Positions 15,269 through 23,493 of a stretch of 43,811 bases of DNA are shown here, piece by piece; within the stretch, counting starts at the first letter, position 1; each line of letters starts with the position of its first letter. Source of the stretch: a virus; IMG/VR virus record IMGVR_UViG_3300050033_000050, positions 1-43,811 of that record. The stretch is one strand, 5' to 3'. The notes beneath the pieces were generated by a model, which ran no database searches, had not been told where the DNA came from, and worked only from the letters and a program-made list of their open reading frames with translations. The position numbers and the translations under genes are program-made.

Positions 15269-15582
15269 TATGTGTACACCACCTTGTGGTGCGTTGCGCC
15301 TGTCTCGTCGACGAGCGTGGCAATCGAGATAATCAGAGGCTGGGTGCCGTCGGGCAGGGTGATCCGGTCGTCCGGCCCCACCGGGGTCAATCCGTCCAGG
15401 TAGACCTGCGCCGTGCTGACAGTATCTTTTCCCTTGGTGCTCCTGGTCATCTTTACCTTGCCCTGTACCTTGGCTGCGTAGGGGACGGCCGCTCCGTATT
15501 GAGGTTCGGCGGCTCCGTTCTGACCGGTGCAAGGTTCGATCGTGATTTCCTGGCAGAGCAGTTGCTTCAGCTCAATCTCCAT
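15268..15582 (-). CDS. Head closure/minor capsid protein
   Basis: 104 residues from ATG 15582 (MEIELKQLLCQEITIEPC). The longer frame adds 12 residues that overlap the preceding gene. Beta-rich, with YGAAVPYAAKVQGKVKM, ...VSTAQVYLDGLTPVGPDDRITLPDGTQPLIISIATLVDETG and HHKVVYT, the pattern of minor-capsid-1/head-closure (gp16-like stopper) proteins. Position between the connector and gp10-like protein agrees. Confidence 0.85.
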   Translation of the reverse strand: MEIELKQLLCQEITIEPCTGQNGAAEPQYGAAVPYAAKVQGKVKMTRSTKGKDTVSTAQVYLDGLTPVGPDDRITLPDGTQPLIISIATLVDETGATHHKVVYT

Positions 15583-16012
15583 AGACGCCTGCCCCCGCTG
15601 CGGTGCTCGTCGGTCCATCAGCGCCCATCATGCCGCGCTTGAAGGTCGGCTGCACGGTGGTCGGGTCGAGCGTCTCGTTCAGCTTCTCTGTCGGGCTGAT
15701 GCCCCCAGAGTAGGGTTGCGCCATCACGGCTGCGTCGACCATGATGTCTGTCGCCAGCTTGCGGTATGCTTCCGCCTGCTGGGAGAAGCTCATCCTGAGA
15801 TCCCCGATGCTTCTGTCCGCCTTTCGGCTGTACTTTGCTATCAGGTTCAGACAGCATTTATAGGCGGCCACCTTAATGGTGCCCTCCTGGTTGATGCGCC
15901 AGTTGATCTCCTCATTTTGCAGTTGCGGATCGGTGTCGTCGGTGTCGCCGATCAGGAATCGGACCGCATCTACCGAGGTCGTGCTCGGGTCCCCGCTGTA
16001 GCTCCAACTCAT
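15572..16012 (-). CDS. Head-tail connector (gp6/YqbG-like)
   Basis: 146 residues, helical. WSYSGDPSTTSVDAVRFLIGDTDDTDPQLQNEEI is the standard start of this connector family; the middle has AAYKCCLNLIAKYSRKADRSIGDLRMSFSQQAEAYRKLA. The Gly/Ala/Thr-rich C-terminus is probably disordered. Forms the ring under the portal. Starts within the previous small gene behind GAGG. Confidence 0.9.
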   Translation of the reverse strand: MSWSYSGDPSTTSVDAVRFLIGDTDDTDPQLQNEEINWRINQEGTIKVAAYKCCLNLIAKYSRKADRSIGDLRMSFSQQAEAYRKLATDIMVDAAVMAQPYSGGISPTEKLNETLDPTTVQPTFKRGMMGADGPTSTAAGAGVYGD

Positions 16013-16157
16013 CCGCCTCGACCTCCTCTTCGGTCAGAAAACTCGCTCCGACCATGGCTTTCAGGTTGGGAAATGAAGCGGCGGACGGCACTATTTGGCC
16101 GCCCGCGTACTCCACTCCGTCGGCCACGAATGCTCTCCGTGCCCGGTAGACTTTCAT
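15912..16157 (-). CDS. Small head-region protein, unknown
   Basis: 81 residues, from ATG 16157, 2 nt past the capsid stop. MKVYRARRAFVADGVEYAGGQIV...FLTEEEVEA looks like the short gene often found between capsid and connector in Bacillota phages. The last about 33 residues overlap the connector gene and are Arg-rich (IPDRRHRRHRS), so they may be frame shadow; either the overlap is real or a base error moved the stop. Function unknown. Confidence 0.55.
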   Translation of the reverse strand: MKVYRARRAFVADGVEYAGGQIVPSAASFPNLKAMVGASFLTEEEVEADELELQRGPEHDLGRCGPIPDRRHRRHRSATAK

Positions 16158-16159
16158 GG

Positions 16160-17152
16160 TTAGGACACGCACCCGGCAAAGAAGCAGCCCAGGTCAGCGC
16201 CAACGACCTTGATGTCGAACGCCATTTCACCCTCGATGCGCTCTGTGCCCTCACCCAACCAGGGCATCGGGATGCGCCCGATCCGGTTGCCGTATGCGCC
16301 CGAACCAAACAACCCGTTCCAGGCGAAGCAGTAACCGCCCGAGGCGGTCTTGATGCCAGGGGACGGTGCAGCGTAGGTCAGCAGTGCGCCTTTCCCGAAC
16401 ACAAAGTTGATGTTCTGGGTGGCTGCACCCTTGGCGGAGGCGTTCTGGACGGCCGCTGCCACCAGCACCTTGTCCACGTCCAGCAGGGTCGCCAGGAGGT
16501 CCGGGGTCACAATGCCGCGCTGAGTGTACTTGATGCGGTCCAACACGATCGGGTGGTTCCGCAGCGCCTTGTAGGTGTACGGCCCGAGCACCAGGATCTG
16601 CGGCAGTTTGCCGGTCACGCTGGCGATCGCCCATCGCTGGGTGTCGATGTCCTCGATCGGGTTGCTGTTCTCGTAGTCGTCCCAGTGAATGAAGGTGCCC
16701 GCTCCCTGATCGGCGGACGGTGCTCCAGTCATGTCGGTGCCCCAGACGCTTGCTTTGAAGTAGCTCTGTGCCCAGAGGTTCTCCCGGCGGAGCAGCATCT
16801 TGTCGGTGACGAACTGGACGGCGTCCTCATCCGGCCGCAGCGGCTCGTCGCTGTTGGTCCGGTCGTCGTCGGTGACGTCCTTGTGGTATGCCCACTTGAT
16901 GCAGTAGTAACTCGGGGTGTTGTCGATGTCGTAGCCGCCGCCAGCCGATTCGGTTCCGGCAGCGCGCTCCACGGCCTCGTCCCGCAGCCAATCCTCTTTC
17001 TTGTAGACGAAGTACCGATCGCTTTGCTTCTCGACCGGGACGATCGGGAAGACTTTGTCAGCGATGTACATATTCGGGTCCTGCAGGTACGCCACGCTCA
17101 TGTTCGTGAGCGCGGAGTCGATGTGGGTTTCCTGAAGGGTAGGGCTAGGCAT
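16160..17152 (-). CDS. Major capsid protein
   Basis: 330 residues. The start HIDSALTNMSVAYLQDPNMYIADKVFPIVPVEKQSDRYFVYKKEDWLRDEA is the characteristic N-terminus of a well-known phage capsid family with HK97 fold. Further landmarks: LLRRENLWAQSYFK, the acidic loop region at about 165-180, GPYTYKALRNHPIVLDRIKYTQRGIVTPDLLATLLDVDKVLVA and FGKGALLTYAAPSPGIKTASGGYCFAWNG. Encoded after the decoration protein and scaffold, before the connector. No N-terminal pro-domain is evident, so the separate scaffold and XkdF-type protease probably guide assembly. Confidence 0.95.
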   Translation of the reverse strand: MPSPTLQETHIDSALTNMSVAYLQDPNMYIADKVFPIVPVEKQSDRYFVYKKEDWLRDEAVERAAGTESAGGGYDIDNTPSYYCIKWAYHKDVTDDDRTNSDEPLRPDEDAVQFVTDKMLLRRENLWAQSYFKASVWGTDMTGAPSADQGAGTFIHWDDYENSNPIEDIDTQRWAIASVTGKLPQILVLGPYTYKALRNHPIVLDRIKYTQRGIVTPDLLATLLDVDKVLVAAAVQNASAKGAATQNINFVFGKGALLTYAAPSPGIKTASGGYCFAWNGLFGSGAYGNRIGRIPMPWLGEGTERIEGEMAFDIKVVGADLGCFFAGCVS

Positions 17153-17180
17153 TCAGTTTCACTCTCCTCTCGTGTTGTGC

Positions 17181-17543
17181 TTAGCTGAGCAGTCCCCTGG
17201 CAGACAGCAGGACGGTGTGCAGTTCGCCGACCCCTCCGCTTTCCAGGGCAATTCCAAGAACAAATCCGGCGGTCGCCGTAATGGCCCTGCCGGTGGCGTC
17301 ACATTCTACGGATTGCCCGGCGGTCACGCTGGCTCCGTAGTAGACCATGCACTCGCCCAAGATCATGACCTGCGCCGTCTGCCCGATGCCCGGGGTGTTA
17401 ACGATTACCCCTATGGCGTTGGCTCCGAGGGTGGCCGGGATGACATGGCCGGATGCGTCGACCGTGACGTAGGTGTACTGGTCGTGGGTGAAGTCCGCCC
17501 CGGCTACGCGGGACATGTACTCGATCGGGAGTTCAGTCGCCAT
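17181..17543 (-). CDS. Head decoration protein (DUF2190/gpD-like)
   Basis: 120 residues, beta-rich. TYVTVDASGHVIPATLGANAIGVIVNTPGIGQTAQVMILGECMVYYGASVTAGQSVECDATGRAI followed by GFVLGIALESGGVGELHTVLL is the pattern of DUF2190 capsid cement proteins. Lies just upstream of the major capsid gene. Stabilises the expanded head. Confidence 0.9.
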   Translation of the reverse strand: MATELPIEYMSRVAGADFTHDQYTYVTVDASGHVIPATLGANAIGVIVNTPGIGQTAQVMILGECMVYYGASVTAGQSVECDATGRAITATAGFVLGIALESGGVGELHTVLLSARGLLS

Positions 17544-17545
17544 GA

Positions 17546-18841
17546 TTATCTGCCCCTCCTATTTCGTGCCGCTGCCTGCTCGTGCTGCAGTTCGGCATAG
17601 AGATCCGGGTGCTCCCGGTAAACCTTGCGGATCGCCTGCTCCTTGGTCAGTCCGGCGGTGTCCTTGGTCACCATCTCGGCCGCCAGGGCGTCGATCTTCG
17701 GCTGCGCTCCACTCGGAGCAGAGCCGCCCCGGCCGATCTCGCTGAACAGTGCGCCCTTGGTCATGGCCTCGTCGGCCGCCGAAAGCACTTTGTCCAGGGC
17801 CGCGTACTCCTCGGGGGCCTTCTCGCTGATCCCCTTGAGCACGGTGGCGAATCCATCACCCATCGGCAGCGCCTTGTAGATGCCGACCTTGTCCTGGAAT
17901 GCCTTGAGAATCCGGGCATCCTGCTCTACCTTCAGCAAGCTCTCCAGGTCGTCGTTGCGCTTCTTCAGCGCCTCGAAGTCGACTTTAGTTACCTGCTCGT
18001 TCTTGTCCACGTTGTCCCCTCCTTGATTGGTTTCAGCATCCTTGTCGTCCAGGTTCTCGTCGGTGCCCGTGTTCGCGCCGGCCGGGTCGGTGCCCGGGTC
18101 GATCTCGTCGCCGTTGCCCTGGCTGTTCTCGGCGGTGGCGATCACTGCTGCCAGATGGCTGTGAGCGGCCTTGAGTTTGCCCAGGTTGTCGGCGCTGATC
18201 GTGCGCCCGACCTTGGTCAGGGCGTCAAACACAGCAGCATCCTCGCTGGCCGTCTCTTCCTGGCCATGAAACAGTCCCTTGACCAGGTCGACAAAGCGTT
18301 CGCTCCAGATGCTTTTCAGCACATTGGGGACGTCGCCATCTTCGGCGTCCGGGTTGGCCTTAGTCCAGGCCGCCTTGACCTTGGCCTTGACACCTGCCAG
18401 GTCCCCGGCCGGGATCTCGACCTGGTTGCCCCGGAAGCCCTTCGGCCCCAGTGCAGCCAATGCTCCCCCCACCTGCGCTGCCGTCACCGCGTGCGTTTTG
18501 TCCTGGAGCCGGAGCCTCCAGGTGCTCGGCTCGTTGGGGTCAGGCACGTAGGCGTAGGCTGCAGCCGTGTACTTCTCCCCGTCCTCGGTCTTGGTCGGGG
18601 CGTCGGCCTTGTTGAGCGGCGTCTCGTCGCAACCCTTGCAGGTCTTCTTGCCGCAGTCTGCACACGGGCAGTCCTTGCAGTTTCCGCCCTTGCAGATGCT
18701 GCAGAACGGCCCCTTGCCGTCCTTGGTGATGTCGTCCACAGCCTCGCCTCCCTCGCTCTTGATCAGCAAAAAGCGCCGCCGGTTCGCTGCCCGGTCGACG
18801 CCACTGACCTCTGTTATTCGCATGTTCACCAGTTTTGGCAC
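17546..18841 (-). CDS. Capsid scaffold protein with Cys-rich insert
   Basis: 431 residues, GTG start behind GGAGGGACAGCAT. N-terminal MPKLVNMRITEVSGVDRAANRRRFLLIKS matches the start of XkdF/scaffold proteins. Residues 47-71 contain eight cysteines (CSIC, C, C, C, C, C, C spaced 2-4 apart), an unusual metal-binding-like insert. About 95-160 has YAYVPDPNEPSTWRLRLQDK...GGALAALGPKGFRGNQVEIP, a module known in phage proteases/scaffolds. Then a coiled region (about 285-320) and the scaffold C-terminus (MTKGALFSEIGRGGSAP...LTKEQAIRKVYREHPDLYAELQ). Directly precedes decoration and capsid genes. Confidence 0.85.
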   Translation of the reverse strand: MPKLVNMRITEVSGVDRAANRRRFLLIKSEGGEAVDDITKDGKGPFCSICKGGNCKDCPCADCGKKTCKGCDETPLNKADAPTKTEDGEKYTAAAYAYVPDPNEPSTWRLRLQDKTHAVTAAQVGGALAALGPKGFRGNQVEIPAGDLAGVKAKVKAAWTKANPDAEDGDVPNVLKSIWSERFVDLVKGLFHGQEETASEDAAVFDALTKVGRTISADNLGKLKAAHSHLAAVIATAENSQGNGDEIDPGTDPAGANTGTDENLDDKDAETNQGGDNVDKNEQVTKVDFEALKKRNDDLESLLKVEQDARILKAFQDKVGIYKALPMGDGFATVLKGISEKAPEEYAALDKVLSAADEAMTKGALFSEIGRGGSAPSGAQPKIDALAAEMVTKDTAGLTKEQAIRKVYREHPDLYAELQHEQAAARNRRGR

Positions 18842-18856
18842 ATGCTGTCCCTCCTT

Positions 18857-19297
18857 CTAAATCCTCTTGCCCGAGCCGCCCATGCTAAACCCGGTGATCT
18901 GGCCGCTCTCCACCTTCGAGAAGTAGTTGGGTGCCCAAACCACGCCCATGAGCCAGGTGCCCTTGGTGATCTGCTGCGGCCCCTCTGGCGTCGCCAGCTT
19001 GAAATCGACCGGGGCGGCGTAGCACTCCACGATGTCCCCGATGCTGTCGTTCCAGTCGCTGTGCATGTGCCCGAGGCCGTCGCCCTTCTGAATACTGTCC
19101 CAGATCGGGGTCACGTCCAGGGAGATCTCGTCTCCCTTGCTCAGCGCCTCGGTGATGCCGTCCAGGAGGTCCAGCGCCATCTTGGTAAGCTCGCTCTTGC
19201 CCTGGAGGTGCTTCATGAATCCCCAGCACGCCTTTTCGATCTCTGGTGCGCTGGCTTCGTCGCCCTGGCTGTCCTTGACCAACGGCTCGTAGACCAC
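18857..19297 (-). CDS. XkdF-type prohead protease
   Basis: 146 residues from the first in-frame GTG (19297). VVYEPLVKDSQGDEASAPEIEKACWGFMKHLQ and WLMGVVWAPNYFSKVESGQITGFSMGGSGKR are XkdF (peptidase S78-like) signatures. The conserved family start TSRFIKADAQQRYTLG is also encoded in this frame, upstream of the GTG, back to a TGA at 19352-19354, but no ATG, GTG or TTG lies there. A strong ribosome site (AAGGGGGTGA) is placed for a start near ACG 19345. So the true start is probably non-canonical or the sequence has an error. The gene follows two tandem terminators. Confidence 0.85.
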   Translation of the reverse strand: MVYEPLVKDSQGDEASAPEIEKACWGFMKHLQGKSELTKMALDLLDGITEALSKGDEISLDVTPIWDSIQKGDGLGHMHSDWNDSIGDIVECYAAPVDFKLATPEGPQQITKGTWLMGVVWAPNYFSKVESGQITGFSMGGSGKRI

Positions 19298-19370
19298 GCC
19301 CAGGGTGTACCTCTGCTGGGCGTCTGCCTTGATGAATCTGCTCGTATCCCCTCACCCCCTTTCCGGGAAT

Positions 19371-19392
19371 ATAAAAGCCCGCTTGTGCGGGC
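19371..19392 (-). terminator. Intrinsic terminator (second of tandem pair)
   Basis: Minus strand: GCCCGC, ACAA loop, GCGGGC, then TTTTATATT. Lies just before the XkdF-type gene. Confidence 0.8.
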
Positions 19393-19395
19393 CAT

Positions 19396-19428
19396 AAAAA
19401 AACCGCCTTGAGGTTTCCCTCTTGGCGG
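19396..19428 (-). terminator. Intrinsic terminator (first of tandem pair)
   Basis: Minus strand: CCGCC with inner GAGG paired to CCTC and GGCGG, followed by seven T. It starts right after the stop codon of the 83-aa gene. Confidence 0.85.
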
Positions 19429-19440
19429 CTCCTGGCTTAT

Positions 19441-19692
19441 TTAGTCGTGCTTGAAGAACTCGGCTGTGCTTGCGATCATCTTGGCGACCTTGTCGCCTGC
19501 CCAGCCGTCGTTCACGATCAGTCCCTTAGCCACGGCGTGCTGGTAAACCGGCAGCGCCTTGAAGGTGGCCAGGTTCATTCCGCTGGCCTTGATGGCCGAC
19601 AGGAACTCGGCGCTCTTGTACGGTGGCAGATCCCAACTTTGCTTGGTCCAGTCGGCGTTGTGCAGGTCGGCGTCCAGGTTGAACACTCCCAT
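19441..19692 (-). CDS. Conserved-looking small protein, unknown
   Basis: 83 residues, ATG behind GGGGGGCAACTAA. Sequence MGVFNLDADLHNADWTKQSWDLPPYKSAEFLSAIKASGMNLATFKALPVYQHAVAKGLI is soluble, helical and not low complexity. No family recognised. It directly follows the ADP-ribosyltransferase-like gene and precedes tandem terminators, so it is the last gene of that transcript. An immunity or partner role for the transferase is possible but only from position. Confidence 0.72.
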   Translation of the reverse strand: MGVFNLDADLHNADWTKQSWDLPPYKSAEFLSAIKASGMNLATFKALPVYQHAVAKGLIVNDGWAGDKVAKMIASTAEFFKHD

Positions 19693-20841
19693 TTAGTTGC
19701 CCCCCTTAGATGCTTCGGACATATGGTCCCATGCGCTTCCCGGGACAAAACTCATGCTCCTGCCGTCATAGGGGAATGCCCAGACCTTGGCGGTCCCGCC
19801 CAGCACCACTAACTCCTGCTCGTCCCGACACCCATAACCGCTCTGACAGGTACCAATTATCCGCTCTACCGGAACAGTCGCTCCTACCACCATTCTGTTA
19901 AATTCCCCGCCAGAAAAGTCTCTTGCGACCGACGGGTTGCTAGAGAACGAACTCATAGCCTGCAGGCTGACGTCCATCGTGCGAGATTCCCCGTCGAATT
20001 CTTTGCTAGGTATCGGAGCCTCCCCTTGTTGCCAGCACATGCCTCGCATCACCGGCACCTCGGTGATCCCCTGCCCTTTAAACCAATCCTGGGTATTGTC
20101 ATATTGTGCCCGCAGGAATGCCTGCATGCCAGGCTGGATGTCATCGTACTCGCTATGCGCTGCGTCCATGATCTCGCCATCAACGTGCCCCAGGCTATCT
20201 TTGGCGTCAATCCCAAATTCATTTGTGGCAGCGATCTGCATCGCCACTCCCATGGGATTGTGGTCGCCCGACGTCATTGCCCAGTTGTGGATAAAGTCGT
20301 TGACGATCTCGCCGTCTGGGTGGTCGGATGTGTAGCCGAGTTTCTCTTTGGCCGCCTGCCAGTCATCGTTCCCTTGCAGCCTAGCGGCGATCTCGCTGAC
20401 GATTCGGGACTTGGTCTCGGCAGCCGATTCCTTCAAGTAGTTTATCCCATTAGGGTCCAGAAGTTTGCTCATTTGGATGGCCTGTGCTTTCAGATCCGCG
20501 GCGTTCTTCGGGCTGACGTCCAGATCCTTGAGCGTCCCCTTGGCCGGGGCCTGCTTCTCCCCGGGCTTGCCGTACAGCGCCCGGTGCTCATCCATGCTCC
20601 TGCGCCCAACTGGGCCGCCCTTGATCGATCCTTTGAGATCGCTGTAGGTTTTGGCCCCGTCGGCGTCCGAGAACTGTCCCTTTTCGTCGTGGTGCGGATT
20701 AAATTTGTCGATGTCGATTAGAATAGCCGTCGCCCCCCTTACCGTCCAAGCAGCGGCCACAGGATGCCCTACATTGAGAGCACCCCCCCGGCCAGGTGTA
20801 TTCCTATTCGGGCAGTCGTTTTCGCCCCGCAAATCGGACAT
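19693..20841 (-). CDS. Putative ADP-ribosyltransferase, MuF-associated
   Basis: 382 residues from ATG 20841. The frame is open further upstream across the MuF gene, but that is a shadow frame. About residues 47-60, FNPHHDEKGQFSDADG, is a motif seen in MuF-linked phage proteins. The C-terminal domain fits the R-S-E class of ADP-ribosyltransferases: VPVMRGM (Arg 266), SSFSSNPSVARDFS (the STS-like box, 297-310) and DEQELVV (ExE, Glu 341 and Glu 343). It is encoded 20 nt after the MuF head protein, and phage MuF proteins often carry such toxin domains as fusions. It may be packaged and injected to modify a host target early. Domain call from motifs only; target unknown. Confidence 0.78.
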   Translation of the reverse strand: MSDLRGENDCPNRNTPGRGGALNVGHPVAAAWTVRGATAILIDIDKFNPHHDEKGQFSDADGAKTYSDLKGSIKGGPVGRRSMDEHRALYGKPGEKQAPAKGTLKDLDVSPKNAADLKAQAIQMSKLLDPNGINYLKESAAETKSRIVSEIAARLQGNDDWQAAKEKLGYTSDHPDGEIVNDFIHNWAMTSGDHNPMGVAMQIAATNEFGIDAKDSLGHVDGEIMDAAHSEYDDIQPGMQAFLRAQYDNTQDWFKGQGITEVPVMRGMCWQQGEAPIPSKEFDGESRTMDVSLQAMSSFSSNPSVARDFSGGEFNRMVVGATVPVERIIGTCQSGYGCRDEQELVVLGGTAKVWAFPYDGRSMSFVPGSAWDHMSEASKGGN

Positions 20842-20861
20842 GAGGCAGCCGTTTTTTTGCC

Positions 20862-21896
20862 TTACTCGGCCTGGTCGGTTTCGGCTGTATCGTTCTGGTC
20901 GGGCTGATCGTCGGTGGTGGTGTCGTCGCCGTTGCTGGCGGTATCGTCTTCGCTGCCGTCGCCCTTGACCTCTTTTATCCCCAGGCAGCACCGGCAGTCC
21001 GGGTGCAGTGTCGGCCCGTCGACGTCCCCGAAGTCGTCGCTGTGGAACTGGCCGCCGATCGGCGCTGTCTTTCCTTCCATGTCCAGGCAGGCCAGGCAGG
21101 TCCGGTCGTCGTCCGTCACGATCCATTCCTGCACCATCGTGTCCGGCAGCAGTCCGTCGCTGGTTGCTTGTTGCCACGCTGCCTGCTGGCCGCCGCAGAG
21201 GCTGTCGATCGTCTCCGTCCTGGCGATCAGTTCCGATCGGTACTCCAGGAGCCTCCGGCCGTAGGCGTCGGTGGCGTCGTTCACCTGCTGCGCTGTCTGG
21301 TCGCCCTGCTGGGTCAGCGTGTCCTGGTAATTGATCACGGCCGCTACCTGCCTGCTGTGCAGGCCGATAAATGTCTTGATCGTCTTGGCCGTTGAGTATG
21401 GGTGGCCGCCGTTATCCATAGCAAAACCGATCAGCTTCTTGACGCCCAGCTTCTGGTCGTCCGTCACCTGGGTGATCAGGTCGCCGACATGCTGGTCTAC
21501 CCACTCCTTGGCGTAGGGGTTGTTCAGGGCGAAGCTGCCGGTGATCCCTATGCTCTGCAGTTGCTCCGTGGCCTTGACGCCGCACTTCAGCACCACCTTC
21601 AAAATGGCTGGCGTCAGGTAGCCCTTGAGTATCGCCTGGTAGGCGTCCCAGGGCAGCAGGCTCGTCATGTCGCTCTCGTCAACCTCGCCTGCGATCTGCG
21701 CCAGGTTCTGCTGCAGTTCCGTGATGTCCAGGCTGTCCCGGTAGTGCGAGACCGCCGCGCTGAACGCCGTCTGCACGTCGCCCTGGTTCTGGTCGGCGAT
21801 CGCCTGCAGTTCCTCCCAATCCGCCCCGACCTTCTTCAGCCGGTAGATGGCCCGATCAAATGCCTGCGCTATCTTCACCAGGGCCGCCCTGTTCAT
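20862..21896 (-). CDS. Phage head morphogenesis protein (MuF / SPP1 gp7-like)
   Basis: 344 residues. The mostly helical N-terminal part ends at about residue 200; the MuF domain follows with SELIARTETIDSLCGGQQAAW, EWIVTDDDRTCLACLDMEGK and the closing HPDCRCCL, the standard Cys/His pattern. The last about 40 residues are acidic and disordered (DGSEDDTASNGDD...). Encoded right after the portal, which it binds; in SPP1 a few copies enter the head and affect DNA ejection. ATG behind GGGGGGCGACC. Confidence 0.94.
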   Translation of the reverse strand: MNRAALVKIAQAFDRAIYRLKKVGADWEELQAIADQNQGDVQTAFSAAVSHYRDSLDITELQQNLAQIAGEVDESDMTSLLPWDAYQAILKGYLTPAILKVVLKCGVKATEQLQSIGITGSFALNNPYAKEWVDQHVGDLITQVTDDQKLGVKKLIGFAMDNGGHPYSTAKTIKTFIGLHSRQVAAVINYQDTLTQQGDQTAQQVNDATDAYGRRLLEYRSELIARTETIDSLCGGQQAAWQQATSDGLLPDTMVQEWIVTDDDRTCLACLDMEGKTAPIGGQFHSDDFGDVDGPTLHPDCRCCLGIKEVKGDGSEDDTASNGDDTTTDDQPDQNDTAETDQAE

Positions 21897-21909
21897 TTTG
21901 GTCGCCCCC

Positions 21910-23481
21910 CTAACCTTCGAGCGCCTTGCGTATGTCGTCCCGCATGTCGGTGAACAACCCGGCCATGTAGTCCTTCTTGGTCACATCTTCGTCGGTGACC
22001 AGGTTGGCCTGGTCCGGTGTCTGCGCCGGTTCCGGCTTCTGCCCGCTGCCGGGTATGGCTGCCGGTTTAGCTGGCGGTTTGCCTCCGGCCGGTGCGGCGT
22101 CCTGGGCGTCCTGCTGCTGCTGCGGGTTGCCTGGTGCAACCGCGGGGACGGCCTGGCTGTCCGGCTTCTTGGTCGGCAGGTGCGCTGCCAGCCGTAACTG
22201 ATCCTCCAACTGATCGTCTGGGAATAACGGCATGTGGGCGTGGGCCAGCGCCGTGATGTAGGTTCCAAGTTCGCCCAGGTCGGGCGTCTCGACGTCGCCG
22301 TGGACGAGCTTCGGTATGTCGGTGATCCCCGGGAAGGCGTTCATGGCAAACAACTTCGGGATTGCATCGGTGTTGAAGACCTCGCAGATGCAGTCCAGGA
22401 ATGCCCCCAGTGCCTTGGAGAACAGTTCTGTCTTGCTGCTGGCCAGCGCCATCGTCCCGACCTTTGCATGGCCGAGCAAGATAAAGTCGGCCATCGTGGT
22501 CATCGCGATCGCCTGGTTGTATCTGGTGATGATCTGGTTGGTGTCGAACTGCCGCCTGCCGCCGCCGCTGCTGAGCAGTTCGAAACTGTACCCGGTCTTT
22601 TTGCCGTCCGGGGTCTCCGCGGCTGGGAAGACCATGCCCTCCAGTTCGTCACGGCGGACATTCCTGACCATCGTCTGGATCGCCTGGTAGAGCGCCTTTT
22701 TGGCCGGTGAGGCGTCGGGCAGCATGAGTTCTGGCGGTACCGTTGCAAATGGCAACCCGGCCAGGTCTCGCTCGATCCCGATCGCTTCGATCTCTTCGAT
22801 GTTCTTCTTGAAAAACCAGGGACGGTAGGCATTCCTCAGAATACTCCGTCCCTCGGGGTTGTTCTTGTTCGCCTTGGTCCTGAACAGCAGGCTCTTTTCC
22901 ATCGGGATGATCCGCAGCGTGTAATCCGGTGGTGGTATCTGGTGCATCGCCAGGGTGTCGCCCGCCTCGTCGAACTCCCAGCGCCAGAAGGTCTCCTGCG
23001 CCCTGATCGGGATCTTGCGCCAGCTAATCCGGCCGTCGTTGTACCTGCTGCTCCGGGCAGGGTCCTGGGAGCTTCCCATGCGCCGCTTGTAGACCACCTC
23101 GTGCCAACTCCAACCGAAGACCAGGAAGCTCAGGATCTCGGTGATGGTGTCGTGCCAGGAGAATGCCATGTCGCGCATGCAAGTCTCCAGGAACTCCTTG
23201 GCCTCATCGTCGGCAGGCTGGTCTCCAGCCGGTTCAACGTCCCAGGTCACTTCCCGGACAAGCATCTCGATCGCGAACAGCATCGCCCCGACCACGGGGT
23301 CGTTGTCCCGCATCTCCTTGTAGACCTTGATCCCCTGGATGCCGCGGAGGTTTTGCAACCATTCCTCATATACCCAACCCCCAAACCTTGTGAGACCAGT
23401 GCTTCCGGTCTCAAGGTAGAGGTCTTTACTGGAAACTTGCGGAACCTGCACCTGATTGCCGTTCTTGTTGCTGGCGGCCAC
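21910..23481 (-). CDS. Portal protein (DUF935/Mu gp29-like)
   Basis: 523 residues, GTG start with AGGAGGGGAATAGC upstream. Portal features of the DUF935 type: IKVYKEMRDNDPVVGAMLFAIEMLVREVTWDVEPA, FSWHDTITEILSFLVFGWSWHEVVYK, then EGRSILRNAYRPWFFKKNIEEIEAIGIERDLAGLPF and the stem/crown region TNQIITRYNQAIAMTTMADFILLGH. The Pro/Gln/Ala-rich C-terminal 90 residues are probably unstructured. Forms the dodecameric DNA entry ring. Confidence 0.94.
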   Translation of the reverse strand: MAASNKNGNQVQVPQVSSKDLYLETGSTGLTRFGGWVYEEWLQNLRGIQGIKVYKEMRDNDPVVGAMLFAIEMLVREVTWDVEPAGDQPADDEAKEFLETCMRDMAFSWHDTITEILSFLVFGWSWHEVVYKRRMGSSQDPARSSRYNDGRISWRKIPIRAQETFWRWEFDEAGDTLAMHQIPPPDYTLRIIPMEKSLLFRTKANKNNPEGRSILRNAYRPWFFKKNIEEIEAIGIERDLAGLPFATVPPELMLPDASPAKKALYQAIQTMVRNVRRDELEGMVFPAAETPDGKKTGYSFELLSSGGGRRQFDTNQIITRYNQAIAMTTMADFILLGHAKVGTMALASSKTELFSKALGAFLDCICEVFNTDAIPKLFAMNAFPGITDIPKLVHGDVETPDLGELGTYITALAHAHMPLFPDDQLEDQLRLAAHLPTKKPDSQAVPAVAPGNPQQQQDAQDAAPAGGKPPAKPAAIPGSGQKPEPAQTPDQANLVTDEDVTKKDYMAGLFTDMRDDIRKALEG

Positions 23482-23493
23482 GCTATTCCCCTC

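Noticed and set aside
20842-21177. N-terminal extension joining the ADP-ribosyltransferase frame to the MuF region as a frameshift fusion
   Set aside because: The extension is Arg/Gly-rich shadow sequence and no slippery heptamer lies in the MuF frame before its stop; the A-rich run is beyond the stop.
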